A stretch of 64,000 nt of DNA from Phycisphaerae bacterium (GTDB lineage Bacteria; Planctomycetota; Phycisphaerae; Sedimentisphaerales; Anaerobacaceae). The notes beneath the pieces are model-generated. The model made no database searches and had not been told where the DNA came from. It was given only the letters and a program-made list of their open reading frames with translations. Positions within the stretch are counted from its first letter, which is position 1; the number at the start of each line of letters is the position of its first letter. The translations under genes were made by a program, and so were the position numbers. The stretch lies in contig JAIPFM010000132.1 in assembly GCA_021736645.1 (NCBI GenBank), forward strand, positions 1 to 64,000. The letters are read 5' to 3'. Positions 15,163-23,759 of this stretch are shown one piece after another.

Positions 15163-15665
15163 ATCCTGTAAACCAGGCATTTGAATACACCCCCATTGGG
15201 ATCATGCACAGTCCTCATACGGTGCCCCATGAGACGCCCATTCAGCCGGTGTTTGCCCAGGCGTGCCCGGGTTGGGCGGAAATTCGGCCTGAATATGCAG
15301 AAGGGCTCCGGGATCTGGAGGGATTTTCTCATGTATACCTATTATATCATCTGCACAGGGCTGGTCCCGCCATCATGCAGGTCGAGCCGTTTATGGACAC
15401 TCAGTCGCGGGGACTCTTTGCCACGCGTCATCCCTGCCGGCCCAATCCCATTGGCCTGAGCCTGGTTGAATTACTGGCCGTCGAAGGCTGTATCCTGCGT
15501 CTCAGGGGTGTCGATATCCTGGATCAGACCCCGCTGCTGGATATCAAGCCTTTTGTCCCCCGTTTCGATCAATGTCAGGATGCACGCGGCGGCTGGACTG
15601 ATTCGGTCAATGACGAACAGGCACGCACGCGTGGTGCGCGCGGATTCGAGAAAGGCAACCTATGA
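15159..15665 (+). CDS. trmO: TrmO/TsaA-type SAM-dependent methyltransferase
   Basis: 168 residues, starting in the ATGA overlap with DUF89 and preceded by AAGGAGG. The family motifs are present: YTPIGIMHSP at the start, GLFATRHPCRPNPIGLS (residues 85-101), and DILDQTPLLDIKPFVP (119-134). TrmO of E. coli methylates N6 of t6A37 in tRNA-Thr. Many TsaA-like proteins in anaerobes lie in metal or Fe-S gene clusters and may act elsewhere, so the tRNA role is uncertain. The stop overlaps the next start (ATGA). Confidence 0.85.
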   Translation: MNPVNQAFEYTPIGIMHSPHTVPHETPIQPVFAQACPGWAEIRPEYAEGLRDLEGFSHVYLLYHLHRAGPAIMQVEPFMDTQSRGLFATRHPCRPNPIGLSLVELLAVEGCILRLRGVDILDQTPLLDIKPFVPRFDQCQDARGGWTDSVNDEQARTRGARGFEKGNL

Positions 15666-16510
15666 AGATTGCGATCGGATCGGGGAAGGGTGGCACCGGC
15701 AAGACAACGGTGGCCGTGGCGTTGGCCCTGGCCGCGACAGAGCCGGTGCAGTATCTGGACTGCGATGTGGAAGAGCCCAATGGTCACATCTTCATGAAGC
15801 CGGATCTGAAAGAAAGAATGTCTGTTTATGTACCAGTCCCCTGTGTCGACAGTGCCCTGTGTACAGGCTGTGGTGCATGCAGCCGGATCTGTCAGTTCAA
15901 TGCCATTATTTCTCTGGCCGGCACGGCCATGGTATTTCGGGAATTGTGTCACGGGTGTGGCGGATGCAGTCTGGTCTGCCCGACGGGGGCCATCTCCGAG
16001 GTCGATTATGAGATTGGGTTCGTGGAATCAGGTCACGCGGGTGCCGTGGCATTTACTCAGGGGTGCTTGACTGTGGGCCGCGCCATGTCACCCCCTGTGA
16101 TTCGATCCGTCAAGCAGCAGGCCAATCAAGACCTCCTGACGATCATAGACTGCCCGCCAGGCACATCGTGCCCTTTTATGGCATCGATCAAGGGGGCGGA
16201 TGTCGCCATCCTCGTGACGGAACCTACCCCCTTTGGTCTGCACGATCTGACACTGGCTGTGGACACCGTGTGTCAATTAGGCATTCCCTTTGGTGTGATC
16301 GTGAACCGTGTCCATAAACCGGACAATAATGTCACGACCTATTGTGACCAGAAAGGCATTGCCGTGCTTTTACAGATCCCGGAGCAGCGCAGTGTGGCTG
16401 TGGCCTATTCGTGGGGTGATTCACTCCTCATGGCATCGCCTGAACTGAAGCCTGAGTTTCAACGCGTACTCGAGCAGGTGACCTGCATGGCAGAAGGGGA
16501 GGCCGTATGA
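15662..16510 (+). CDS. ParA/MinD-type ATPase with inserted [4Fe-4S] ferredoxin domain (first copy)
   Basis: 282 residues. A deviant Walker A, GKGGTGKTT (residues 8-16), opens a ParA/MinD fold. Two four-Cys sets follow, Cys67/70/73/77 and Cys96/99/102/106, then IDCPPGTSC as Walker B. This is the same plan as the pair of ATPases in the Desulfovibrio orange-protein complex. They are thought to help assemble or place the complex using ATP. The gene overlaps both neighbours by ATGA, so the four genes from DUF89 to the second ATPase are translationally linked. Confidence 0.9.
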   Translation: MKIAIGSGKGGTGKTTVAVALALAATEPVQYLDCDVEEPNGHIFMKPDLKERMSVYVPVPCVDSALCTGCGACSRICQFNAIISLAGTAMVFRELCHGCGGCSLVCPTGAISEVDYEIGFVESGHAGAVAFTQGCLTVGRAMSPPVIRSVKQQANQDLLTIIDCPPGTSCPFMASIKGADVAILVTEPTPFGLHDLTLAVDTVCQLGIPFGVIVNRVHKPDNNVTTYCDQKGIAVLLQIPEQRSVAVAYSWGDSLLMASPELKPEFQRVLEQVTCMAEGEAV

Positions 16511-17388
16511 GAGAACTGGTGGTGATCAGCGGCAAGGGCGGGACCGGCAAGACGAGTGTGGTTGCGTCACTGGCTGTGCTGGCCGTCCATGCGGTCGTGG
16601 CGGATTGCGATGTGGATGCTGCGGATTTACACTTGATCCTGGCGCCCAAGGTGCAGGCGCATCATGCGTTTATCCAGGGTCATGAGGCCGTGATTCGTGA
16701 TGATGTTTGTGTGGGATGCGGGGCCTGCCAGGCGCACTGTCGTTTCGATGCGATCAGACAGACCGGTCCTGAATCAGGTCAGGTTTGTTTTGAAGTGGAT
16801 TCTCATGCGTGCGAAGGCTGCGGCGTGTGTGTGGAAGTCTGCCCGGTCAAGGCCATTGAGTTTCCTGAACGACTCTGCGGCGAGTGGTTTGAGTCTGATA
16901 CGCGCGTGGGGCCCATGGTCCATGCCCGCCTGGGCATCGGCGCAGACAACTCTGGCAAACTCGTGAGCCTGGTCCGAAGGCGGGCGAGTGACATTGCCAG
17001 AGAGCAGGGCTTGGACTGGGTGTTGGTGGATGGTCCGCCGGGCATTGGGTGTCCTGTGATTGCGTCGATCACCGGCGCCTCGGCCGTGCTGATCGTGACC
17101 GAACCCACGCTTTCCGGTGAGCACGATCTGGCCCGGACTCTGTCTCTGACCCGGCATTTTGATGTATCTGCGTTTGTGTGTGTCAACAAGTGGGACATCA
17201 ACCCGGACATGGCTGATCGTATTGAACAACTGGCCAGGAGCGCAGGTGCCCACTGTGTGGCGCGCCTGCCGTATGACCCCATCGTGACACAAGCCCAGAC
17301 TTTGGGGCAGGCCGTGGCGGATGATCCGGGCGGCGCATTCACAGACAGGTTAAACCGGATATGGAAACAACTATGTCAGACTGTATGA
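16507..17388 (+). CDS. ParA/MinD-type ATPase with inserted [4Fe-4S] ferredoxin domain (second copy)
   Basis: 293 residues. GKGGTGKTS (residues 9-17) is the deviant Walker A, VDGPPGIGCP the Walker B region. Ferredoxin-type Cys lie at 68/71/74/78 and 102/105/108/112. It is a paralogue of the upstream gene, and the two may form a heterodimer as ParA-type proteins dimerise across ATP (inference). The end overlaps the start region of the Mrp gene, which continues the translational coupling. Confidence 0.9.
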   Translation: MRELVVISGKGGTGKTSVVASLAVLAVHAVVADCDVDAADLHLILAPKVQAHHAFIQGHEAVIRDDVCVGCGACQAHCRFDAIRQTGPESGQVCFEVDSHACEGCGVCVEVCPVKAIEFPERLCGEWFESDTRVGPMVHARLGIGADNSGKLVSLVRRRASDIAREQGLDWVLVDGPPGIGCPVIASITGASAVLIVTEPTLSGEHDLARTLSLTRHFDVSAFVCVNKWDINPDMADRIEQLARSAGAHCVARLPYDPIVTQAQTLGQAVADDPGGAFTDRLNRIWKQLCQTV

Positions 17389-18566
17389 ATCAAGACAAGA
17401 AACAGGATGATCAACAGGCCTTGACGGCACGGCTCTCACGCATTGGACACAAGCTGTTGGTGTTGTCCGGCAAGGGGGGGGTCGGCAAGAGTACTGTGGC
17501 CGTCAATCTGGCGACTCAACTGGCAGAGGCCGGGTATCGCGTGGGTCTGCTGGATGTGGACCTGCATGGTCCCAGTGTGCCAACCCTCCTCGGTCTGCAG
17601 GGGCAGCGTCTGGCTATGGAAGTCGACGGTATGATTGCCCCGATTCGCTTGACTGAACGCCTTAGTGTGGTGTCCATTGGCCTGCTCTTGGAACGGGATA
17701 CGGATGCTGTGATCTGGCGCGGTCCCAGGAAATATGGCGTGATCCAGCAATTTCTCAAGGACGTCCTCTGGGGTGACCTGGACTATCTGGTCGTGGACTG
17801 CCCGCCCGGGACCGGGGATGAGCCGTTGGCTGTGGCCCAGTTGATTGGTCATGGCGCCAGGGCCGTGCTGGTGACCACACCGCAGGCAGTGGCAGTCAAT
17901 GACGTGCGACGCAGTGTGTCGTTTTGTCACACACTCAATCTGCCCATCGTCGGCATCATTGAAAATATGAGCGGCTTGGTCTGTCCGCACTGCGGGGATA
18001 TCGTAGAGGTATTCAAGACCGGCGGCGGTGAGCAACTGGCCCTGGACATGGCCGTGGCATTTCTGGGACGCATCCCCCTGGACCCCGGCGTGACCGCCTC
18101 GGGGGACAGCGGCCAACCCTTTACCCGGGAGTCCATGGACAATCCCACAGCTCGGGCATTGTTGCATATCGTTAACCAGGTGACTCAACCAGAGTCCAAT
18201 CCACCGAAGACAATTATGAAGGAGACATCGACCATGAAGATCGCAATTCCTACAGCACAGGGCAAACTCTGTATGCACTTTGGCCACTGCGAGCAGTTTG
18301 CCCTGGTGTCTGTTCAAGGCCAGGCCATTACCAAGACTGAAATGTTGACACCCCCGCCCCACGAGCCGGGTGTCTTGCCGGTGTGGCTGCACGAACAGGG
18401 CGCCAATCTGATTATTTCCGGTGGCATGGGCAGCCGTGCCAAAGACCTGTTTGCTCAAAATGATATTCAAGTCATGGTGGGTGCACCAGCAGAAGCACCT
18501 GAGGTCGTGGTCAAGGCCTACCTGGCAGGGACATTGAAAAACGGTGCCAATACCTGTGATCACTGA
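17373..18566 (+). CDS. Mrp-type Fe-S carrier ATPase fused to a NifX-like domain
   Basis: 397 residues from the ATG at 17373 (17361 and 17385 are alternatives). Residues about 17-270 are an Mrp/NBP35 ATPase with GKGGVGKS (33-40), VDCPPGTGDE and a CPHC pair that can bridge a [4Fe-4S] cluster between subunits. After a linker, residues 288-397 form a NifX/orange-protein-like domain (MKIAIPTAQGKLCMHFGHCE). Such a fusion is known as MRP beside the orange-protein gene in Desulfovibrio. An internal ribosome binding site at the junction may also yield the NifX domain alone. The N-terminus overlaps the preceding gene in another frame. Confidence 0.9.
   Translation: MSDCMNQDKKQDDQQALTARLSRIGHKLLVLSGKGGVGKSTVAVNLATQLAEAGYRVGLLDVDLHGPSVPTLLGLQGQRLAMEVDGMIAPIRLTERLSVVSIGLLLERDTDAVIWRGPRKYGVIQQFLKDVLWGDLDYLVVDCPPGTGDEPLAVAQLIGHGARAVLVTTPQAVAVNDVRRSVSFCHTLNLPIVGIIENMSGLVCPHCGDIVEVFKTGGGEQLALDMAVAFLGRIPLDPGVTASGDSGQPFTRESMDNPTARALLHIVNQVTQPESNPPKTIMKETSTMKIAIPTAQGKLCMHFGHCEQFALVSVQGQAITKTEMLTPPPHEPGVLPVWLHEQGANLIISGGMGSRAKDLFAQNDIQVMVGAPAEAPEVVVKAYLAGTLKNGANTCDH
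18219..18236 (+). promoter_or_regulatory. Internal ribosome binding site and ATG at the Mrp/NifX junction
   Basis: AAGGAG at 18219-18224 lies 9 bases before the in-frame ATG at 18234, which begins exactly at the NifX-domain N-terminus MKIAIPT. Translation from here would give a 110-residue orange-protein-like protein in addition to the fusion. Confidence 0.55.
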
Positions 18567-18616
18567 TGTCCTGGTGATTGGTTTCTGGTTGTTTGTTGTT
18601 GGTTAAGAACTGATCT

Positions 18617-18979
18617 ATGATGAGTGAATGTGACATTACGAAGAGTCCCTTTTGGGGACGGATGAATGACCCCTCTGCAGCGGCCCGTGTCACAGGGCCC
18701 TGCGGAGATACCATGGAGTTTTATCTGGTGATCAAGGATGACGTGATTGAGACGGCACGGTACCACACGGATGGCTGCCAGTATACGCATCTGTGCGGCA
18801 TGGCTGTGGCACAGGCGGTTCAGGGATCCTCCATTAAAGAGGCACTGGCCATCAGTCCGGCCATGCTGCTGGATGGTATTCCAGCATTGCCGCCGGAGCA
18901 TCGACACTGTGCGATCCTGGCTGTCAGTACTCTGTACAGAGCGATTGGAGACTATTGGGTGACATGGGCTCGATCATAA
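18617..18979 (+). CDS. NifU/IscU-like iron-sulfur scaffold
   Basis: 120 residues (ATG at 18617, or the next codon). The NifU N-terminal-type pattern is present: GPCGDTMEFYL, then DGCQYTHLCGMAVAQ and a late RHCAIL, giving the three scaffold Cys plus one more. Such proteins hold nascent Fe-S clusters. Its place 50 bases after Mrp-NifX suggests it ends the operon and supplies clusters to the ATPases or the NifX proteins (inference). It is shorter than full NifU, and no NifS/IscS partner is seen in the window. Confidence 0.8.
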   Translation: MMSECDITKSPFWGRMNDPSAAARVTGPCGDTMEFYLVIKDDVIETARYHTDGCQYTHLCGMAVAQAVQGSSIKEALAISPAMLLDGIPALPPEHRHCAILAVSTLYRAIGDYWVTWARS

Positions 18980-19135
18980 CAATTTGCCTGAAATAGTTTT
19001 CCTGTATCACGTTTGGGATCTTGCATAAATGCCGATCCACCATTAAAATCAGAACTCATGATTAGAGCGCATTGGGGTGTCTCATGTTTCGGGAAGCACC
19101 GAACACCGGCTCAGTACAACATGTAAAGGTCGTGT

Positions 19136-20038
19136 ATGTGGATTTGGCTGGGATTGGTTTCGATGCTGCTGCTGGGGTTTTACGATCTCAGCAAAAAACA
19201 TGCACTGAAGAATAACGCGGTTCTGCCGACCCTGTTTTTCTCCAACCTGACTGGGGCCTGTCTGGCGCTGCCCGTTATTCTGGGCTCCCTGCTTTTACCA
19301 GATGTGATGGCATCCATGGGTGTGTATGTGGCCCCCCTGACAGCCAGAGGGCACGGTCTTCTGGTACTTAAATCGATGATTGTCGGCAGCTCTTGGATCT
19401 GCGCGTTCTTTGCGATGAAGCACCTGCCGATTTCCATTGTGTCGCCGATTCGCGCTTCGGGACCCATGTGGACGCTGGTCGGAGCGATCTTTCTTTTTCA
19501 TGAACAGCCATCGCCTTTGCAGTGGGCAGGCATGATGCTGATTTTCACAGGCTACTTTGGTTTCTCGATACTGGGGCGCGAGGAGGGCATTCATTTTCAC
19601 CGGAGCAAGTGGATCGGTTTGATTTTTCTGGCCACGCTCATCGGGACCTGCAGCACCTTGCTGGATAAGTATTTGATCCAGCGGCAGAATTTTTCGGCGA
19701 TGCAGGTTGTTTCCTGGTATACGGTTTATTTGTGTCTCTTTTTTACCCTGGTCAATGGATTGATCTGGTTTCCTCAGCGACACAAACATACCCCGTTTGT
19801 GTGGCGATGGACAGTGCCCATGATAGGTGTTCTGCTGGTACTTTCCGATGTAGTCTACTTGATGGCGCTCATGTATCCGGAGGCCATGATCATCATTCTC
19901 TCGGTGCTTCGCCGGTGCAGCGTGCTCGTTGGATTCTTTGTGGGCGCGGTCATTTTTAAAGAAGTCAACAAACGCAAAAAAGCCTGGGTCTTGCTGGGCA
20001 TTATGATCGGTGTGCTGTTGATCATTCTCGCAGGCTGA
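19136..20038 (+). CDS. EamA-family (DMT superfamily) transporter
   Basis: 300 residues with about ten membrane helices in two repeated halves, as in EamA permeases. Conserved features are the Lys-rich first loop (YDLSKKHALKNN), SPIRASGPMWTLVGAIFLFHEQPSPLQW in the first repeat and LSVLRRCSVLVGFFVGAVIFKEVN in the second. Family members export or import metabolites such as amino acids; the substrate is not predictable. AAAGG lies just upstream of the ATG. It stands alone, convergent with the Rieske gene. Confidence 0.85.
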   Translation: MWIWLGLVSMLLLGFYDLSKKHALKNNAVLPTLFFSNLTGACLALPVILGSLLLPDVMASMGVYVAPLTARGHGLLVLKSMIVGSSWICAFFAMKHLPISIVSPIRASGPMWTLVGAIFLFHEQPSPLQWAGMMLIFTGYFGFSILGREEGIHFHRSKWIGLIFLATLIGTCSTLLDKYLIQRQNFSAMQVVSWYTVYLCLFFTLVNGLIWFPQRHKHTPFVWRWTVPMIGVLLVLSDVVYLMALMYPEAMIIILSVLRRCSVLVGFFVGAVIFKEVNKRKKAWVLLGIMIGVLLIILAG

Positions 20039-20122
20039 GACCCCTTGAAGCACAACCTGTTTGCCATCTCAAGGCCATTGAGAGCAGGTGTAAGAGGGCA
20101 TGTCTTTTGACGTACATGATCC

Positions 20123-20440
20123 TCATCTTATGGGGTGTAACGAGACGCTTATCACGCCGTCTTCAATTTTCAATTCGTGTCTGCGTAATTTGGATGAATT
20201 TTCATTAAGGCATTCGCCACTCTCTAAATCGTATTGCCAGCCATGACGCGGGCAAGTGGCGATCCCGTCTTTGATGGTGCCGTTGGTGAGGTCGGCCCCC
20301 TGGTGCTTACACCCCACCTCGATGGCATAAAAACTACCGTCAGCTCGTTTGATCACGCCTACTTTTCTCCCCAGCATGGCATAGGATTTAATTTTAATAA
20401 TCTCAAAATCTTTGACGTTGCCTACTTTTATGAACTGCAC
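20123..20440 (-). CDS. Small Rieske [2Fe-2S] ferredoxin
   Basis: 105 residues from a GTG at 20440, chosen because AGGAG lies 7 bases upstream; a TTG at 20446 is too close to that site. The cluster motifs are CKH and CPRHGW, in a fold of 100-110 residues as in NirD or dioxygenase ferredoxins. It would carry electrons in the cytoplasm. No oxygenase or reductase gene is adjacent, so the partner is unknown. Confidence 0.85.
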   Translation of the reverse strand: MQFIKVGNVKDFEIIKIKSYAMLGRKVGVIKRADGSFYAIEVGCKHQGADLTNGTIKDGIATCPRHGWQYDLESGECLNENSSKLRRHELKIEDGVISVSLHPIR

Positions 20441-20515
20441 GGCCAAGCTCCTGATTGAATTGTTTAATCCTGTTTGTCCGGATGCCAGATATCCTGGTTG
20501 TAGAAGTTCACTGGA

Positions 20516-22702
20516 CTACAATGCGGTGACCACCAGCACCACGCTCTGTCTGGATGAGTCGAGCTGGGGGTTCAATCCCACGGTCATGAGGAAATCACCG
20601 GAATAGGGTTGCGATGAGGTGATGCGAGAACGGGTGCCCGGGTACAGGTTGATCTCCTTGACCGTATATTTTTTGGCGGGATCCAGACCCTTGAGCGTGA
20701 TCGGGGTCCTGCTCTTCTGGTCGTAGCGTGTGTTCACGAGGTAGTTGAACATGACAGCCCGGGTCTTGGTATCATTCACTGTCATGGCCGCGGCCATGGC
20801 GTGGTGCTTGGGATCGACCAGGCGGTATTGATCACCGTGCCAGATCACGTCCTTCAGATCGTTGTAGTTCTTGACCGCGTCCTGGCAGAAGGCCAGATCC
20901 TTGTCACCGAGTTCGCTGATCACGATGTCAAATCCAAGCTTGCCCTGCATGGCCACGTCGGTCTTGAACTTGATGGACTGCCTGCCCCAGTTGGTGACAT
21001 GGCAGGACATACTGATGGCAGGATAAAAGTAGGCGTACTCCCACTGCATGAAGATACGCTCCAGGGGATCTGTGTTGTCACTGGGCCAGAACTCGGTGAA
21101 GTACTGCAGGGCCGCGTAGTCCACGCGCCCTCCGCCGCCTGAGCAGAGCATCATGGGGACTACTGGGTACTCGTCACGCAACCGCTTCAACACATGATAC
21201 AGGCCGCGCACGTATTCGATATAGAGATGAGATTGCTTGTTCAGGTGGGCCGAGTAGGCATTATAGATCACGGCATTGCAGTCAAACTTGATGTAGGCCA
21301 GGTCGGGATTTTCGCCGAACAGCCTGTTCACCACATTGAACACAAAATCCTGCACCTCGGGATTGCTGAGGTCCAGGACCAGTTGATTTCTGAAGTAATG
21401 CTCTGGTCGGTTCGGCTGTCTGATGACCCAGTCCGGATGGGTTTCATACAGTTCGCTTTTGGGATTTACCATCTCCGGCTCCACCCAGATACCGAACTTC
21501 ACGCCATTGGTTGTGGCCTCCTTGACCAGAGAAGCCACACCATTGGGCAGCTTCTTTCTATTGGGCTGCCAGTCGCCGAGACCGGCCTTGTCATTGTTTC
21601 TTGGGTACTTGTTGGCAAACCAGCCGTCGTCCAGGAGGAACAGGTCTACGCCCAGCTTCCGGGTATCTTTGAATAATTCGAACAGCTTTTTTTCATCGAA
21701 ATTGAAGTATGTGGCTTCCCAGTTGTTCAGCAGTGTCAGTCGCTGGCCATTACCATCCAGGAGTTTATAGTCCCTGGCCCAGGCATGGAGCTTTCGGCTG
21801 GCCTCGCCCTGGCCGTGGTGAGACACGACAAACCAGAATGGCGGGGTGCTAAAAGTCTGATTGGCAGGCAACGAATAGTCAGACGCATAGTGATTCATGC
21901 CGGCCAGGATTCGCAGATTGTCCTGGGGATCCATTTCCAGATCGATCCGAAAGTTGCCGCTCCACGCCAGGCCGCCGAACAGGACAGTCCCGTGGTCCTC
22001 GCTTGCCGGTTGATCCAGGGAGAGCATGAACACTGAAGGCTGAAACAGATTGGTGCGCGTGCCCAGCTTGGTGTCCAGTGTCTTGATGCCATGGGTCAGC
22101 CTGGTTTCCTCGGGCTGCATCTCCTTGGCCCAGTCGCCGTGAAAGTGGGTGAGCCAGAAGGCATCGGCCTTTAAGTTGAGATTGGCAGAGGCAAACTGGT
22201 GCAGTGTGACGTTCCCGGTCTCCTGATGGCGAATCTCGGACCACTGCTCAATCACATCCTCTTTGGCATAGGATTTGTAGAACAGTGTCACCTCAAAGGG
22301 ATACACCGGATCCTTGAGCTGGATAGTAAGCAGGGACACATTGTCATCCACGGCCTTGATAGTATGGCTCACGCAGCGAAGATCCAGTGACGTGTTGCCG
22401 TCTGCATGTGTCACGGCGATGGCCGGTTCCAGGAGATTGCGGCTGCCTGCCGGTGTATATGCGGATTGGTACAGGCCGGTGTAGTCCCCGGCCTGTCTGT
22501 ATTGCCTGGCGATCTGCGCATATTCGGAGGGATCGGAAAGCTTCTTGCCGAGGTAGGCGACGGTTACATCCTTTTGATTGTTCACCTCCAGGACCAGGGC
22601 ATTGGACCGGGTTTCCACGGGAATGATTTCGCCCTGACTCTGAACAGGGATCAAAGCCAGTAAAACCACCATCAGGCTGTTAACGCATTTTCCAATAGTC
22701 AT
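20516..22702 (-). CDS. Exported GH36 alpha-galactosidase
   Basis: 728 residues from the ATG at 22702, with a signal peptide (MTIGKCVNSLMVVLLALIPV). A beta-sandwich N-terminal domain precedes the TIM barrel. The barrel shows DDGWF, WVEPEMVNP, the nucleophile region YIKFDCN (Asp474) and the acid/base region WPSDNTD (Asp542), all typical of GH36 clan D. It should release alpha-galactose from plant or algal oligosaccharides outside the cytoplasm. AGGGTG lies before the start. An upstream ATG at 22816 would place the signal peptide internally. The pseudopilin gene lies 123 bases upstream on the same strand. Confidence 0.9.
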   Translation of the reverse strand: MTIGKCVNSLMVVLLALIPVQSQGEIIPVETRSNALVLEVNNQKDVTVAYLGKKLSDPSEYAQIARQYRQAGDYTGLYQSAYTPAGSRNLLEPAIAVTHADGNTSLDLRCVSHTIKAVDDNVSLLTIQLKDPVYPFEVTLFYKSYAKEDVIEQWSEIRHQETGNVTLHQFASANLNLKADAFWLTHFHGDWAKEMQPEETRLTHGIKTLDTKLGTRTNLFQPSVFMLSLDQPASEDHGTVLFGGLAWSGNFRIDLEMDPQDNLRILAGMNHYASDYSLPANQTFSTPPFWFVVSHHGQGEASRKLHAWARDYKLLDGNGQRLTLLNNWEATYFNFDEKKLFELFKDTRKLGVDLFLLDDGWFANKYPRNNDKAGLGDWQPNRKKLPNGVASLVKEATTNGVKFGIWVEPEMVNPKSELYETHPDWVIRQPNRPEHYFRNQLVLDLSNPEVQDFVFNVVNRLFGENPDLAYIKFDCNAVIYNAYSAHLNKQSHLYIEYVRGLYHVLKRLRDEYPVVPMMLCSGGGGRVDYAALQYFTEFWPSDNTDPLERIFMQWEYAYFYPAISMSCHVTNWGRQSIKFKTDVAMQGKLGFDIVISELGDKDLAFCQDAVKNYNDLKDVIWHGDQYRLVDPKHHAMAAAMTVNDTKTRAVMFNYLVNTRYDQKSRTPITLKGLDPAKKYTVKEINLYPGTRSRITSSQPYSGDFLMTVGLNPQLDSSRQSVVLVVTAL

Positions 22703-22825
22703 AATGATCACCCTTGATTGGTTGAAAGATAAAACCTTGACGAACGTGCCATGTACGCAGGGATGATCATAGCTGAACAGGGGCCAATGGTCAAATGGCC
22801 TTGCAGGTTTTAACACACCTGGGTC

Positions 22826-23677
22826 TTAGTAGCTCTTGGGTGCGATAAAGGCCTGTGCGCCAAAATTTTTCACCCCCCTCGATTCCCAGGCGTTGAACGA
22901 TTCCACGCGGCCGTCCAGGTACCCTGCGTTGAGTCTGACTTTTGGCTGATTGGCCATGGCCGGATCATTGAAGGTGTAGTAGGGGTAGGTTCGCTGGCCC
23001 TGGCTGTAGGGATGAGACGAGTACCAGCTTTGCTGGGGGTTTTCCCATAGGATGTTGGTGTTGGAGGTGAGATAGAAAAAGGCGTCCTGGACCACCAGCC
23101 TCGACTTGGAACTAAGACGACGCGGCCCCTCGAAGTGGGCTTGAGTCTTGTCCACCGCGGAGGAGGTATTGTGATTGTAGCCCTGATAGTTCCACAGAAA
23201 CATGTAGGTCGAATGGAGCGGCGCGAAACTGCCGGTTCGATAGAATTCGCCATACGTCCCCAGGACTGTGCCGGTCGGCGGCCAGGGGGTATCGTCCTTG
23301 ATTGAGGCGACCCTGCAATTGAACACATCCACTTCAGGAAGATAGGGGGCCAGATACTTGCCCACATAACGGTAGTTCGAGTCGTTGACGTTATTGACAG
23401 GACCCACCTGATTGCCGTTCCAGTTCAATTCGTAGGGCCGATGAAAGTTGGAGGCACTGACCGTGGACGGATGGGGGGGCAGGCGGGAGTCGTTGTTTTC
23501 CGCATAGGCGATCAGGCCCACGATCAACTGATGCATGTTGCTGCCGCAGGCAATCTGCCTGGCCTGCTGCCGGACCTTCTGGAGCGCCGGCATCAGGATG
23601 CCCATGAGCACGGAGATAATCGCAATGACCACCAGCAACTCGATGAGCGTGAAGCCCGGTGCGTGTCGTCTTGCCAT
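22826..23677 (-). CDS. Pseudopilin-like exported protein (GFTLIELL type)
   Basis: 283 residues. The leader MARRHAPG is followed by FTLIELLVVIAIISVLMGILMPAL, a class III prepilin cleavage site and hydrophobic stem. The rest is a globular domain ending with LDGRVESFNAWE, close to the H-x9-DG region of the large planctomycete family of such proteins. They are cleaved by prepilin peptidase, and their role (secretion, attachment or display) is unclear. A second, diverged member is at 36653-37642. It lies between the GH36 gene and the LamG gene on the same strand. Confidence 0.85.
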   Translation of the reverse strand: MARRHAPGFTLIELLVVIAIISVLMGILMPALQKVRQQARQIACGSNMHQLIVGLIAYAENNDSRLPPHPSTVSASNFHRPYELNWNGNQVGPVNNVNDSNYRYVGKYLAPYLPEVDVFNCRVASIKDDTPWPPTGTVLGTYGEFYRTGSFAPLHSTYMFLWNYQGYNHNTSSAVDKTQAHFEGPRRLSSKSRLVVQDAFFYLTSNTNILWENPQQSWYSSHPYSQGQRTYPYYTFNDPAMANQPKVRLNAGYLDGRVESFNAWESRGVKNFGAQAFIAPKSY

Positions 23678-23759
23678 GACAGTAAATCCTTTATACAGTC
23701 TTCCAGGAAAATAAAGATTGGGAACCCCTACGCATAGAGGTTCCCAATCGGTTTACATC

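Noticed and set aside
17436-18563. 375-codon open frame antisense to the Mrp gene
   Set aside because: The Mrp-NifX frame has clear motifs and the antisense product is His/Gln-rich without domains, so it is a shadow.
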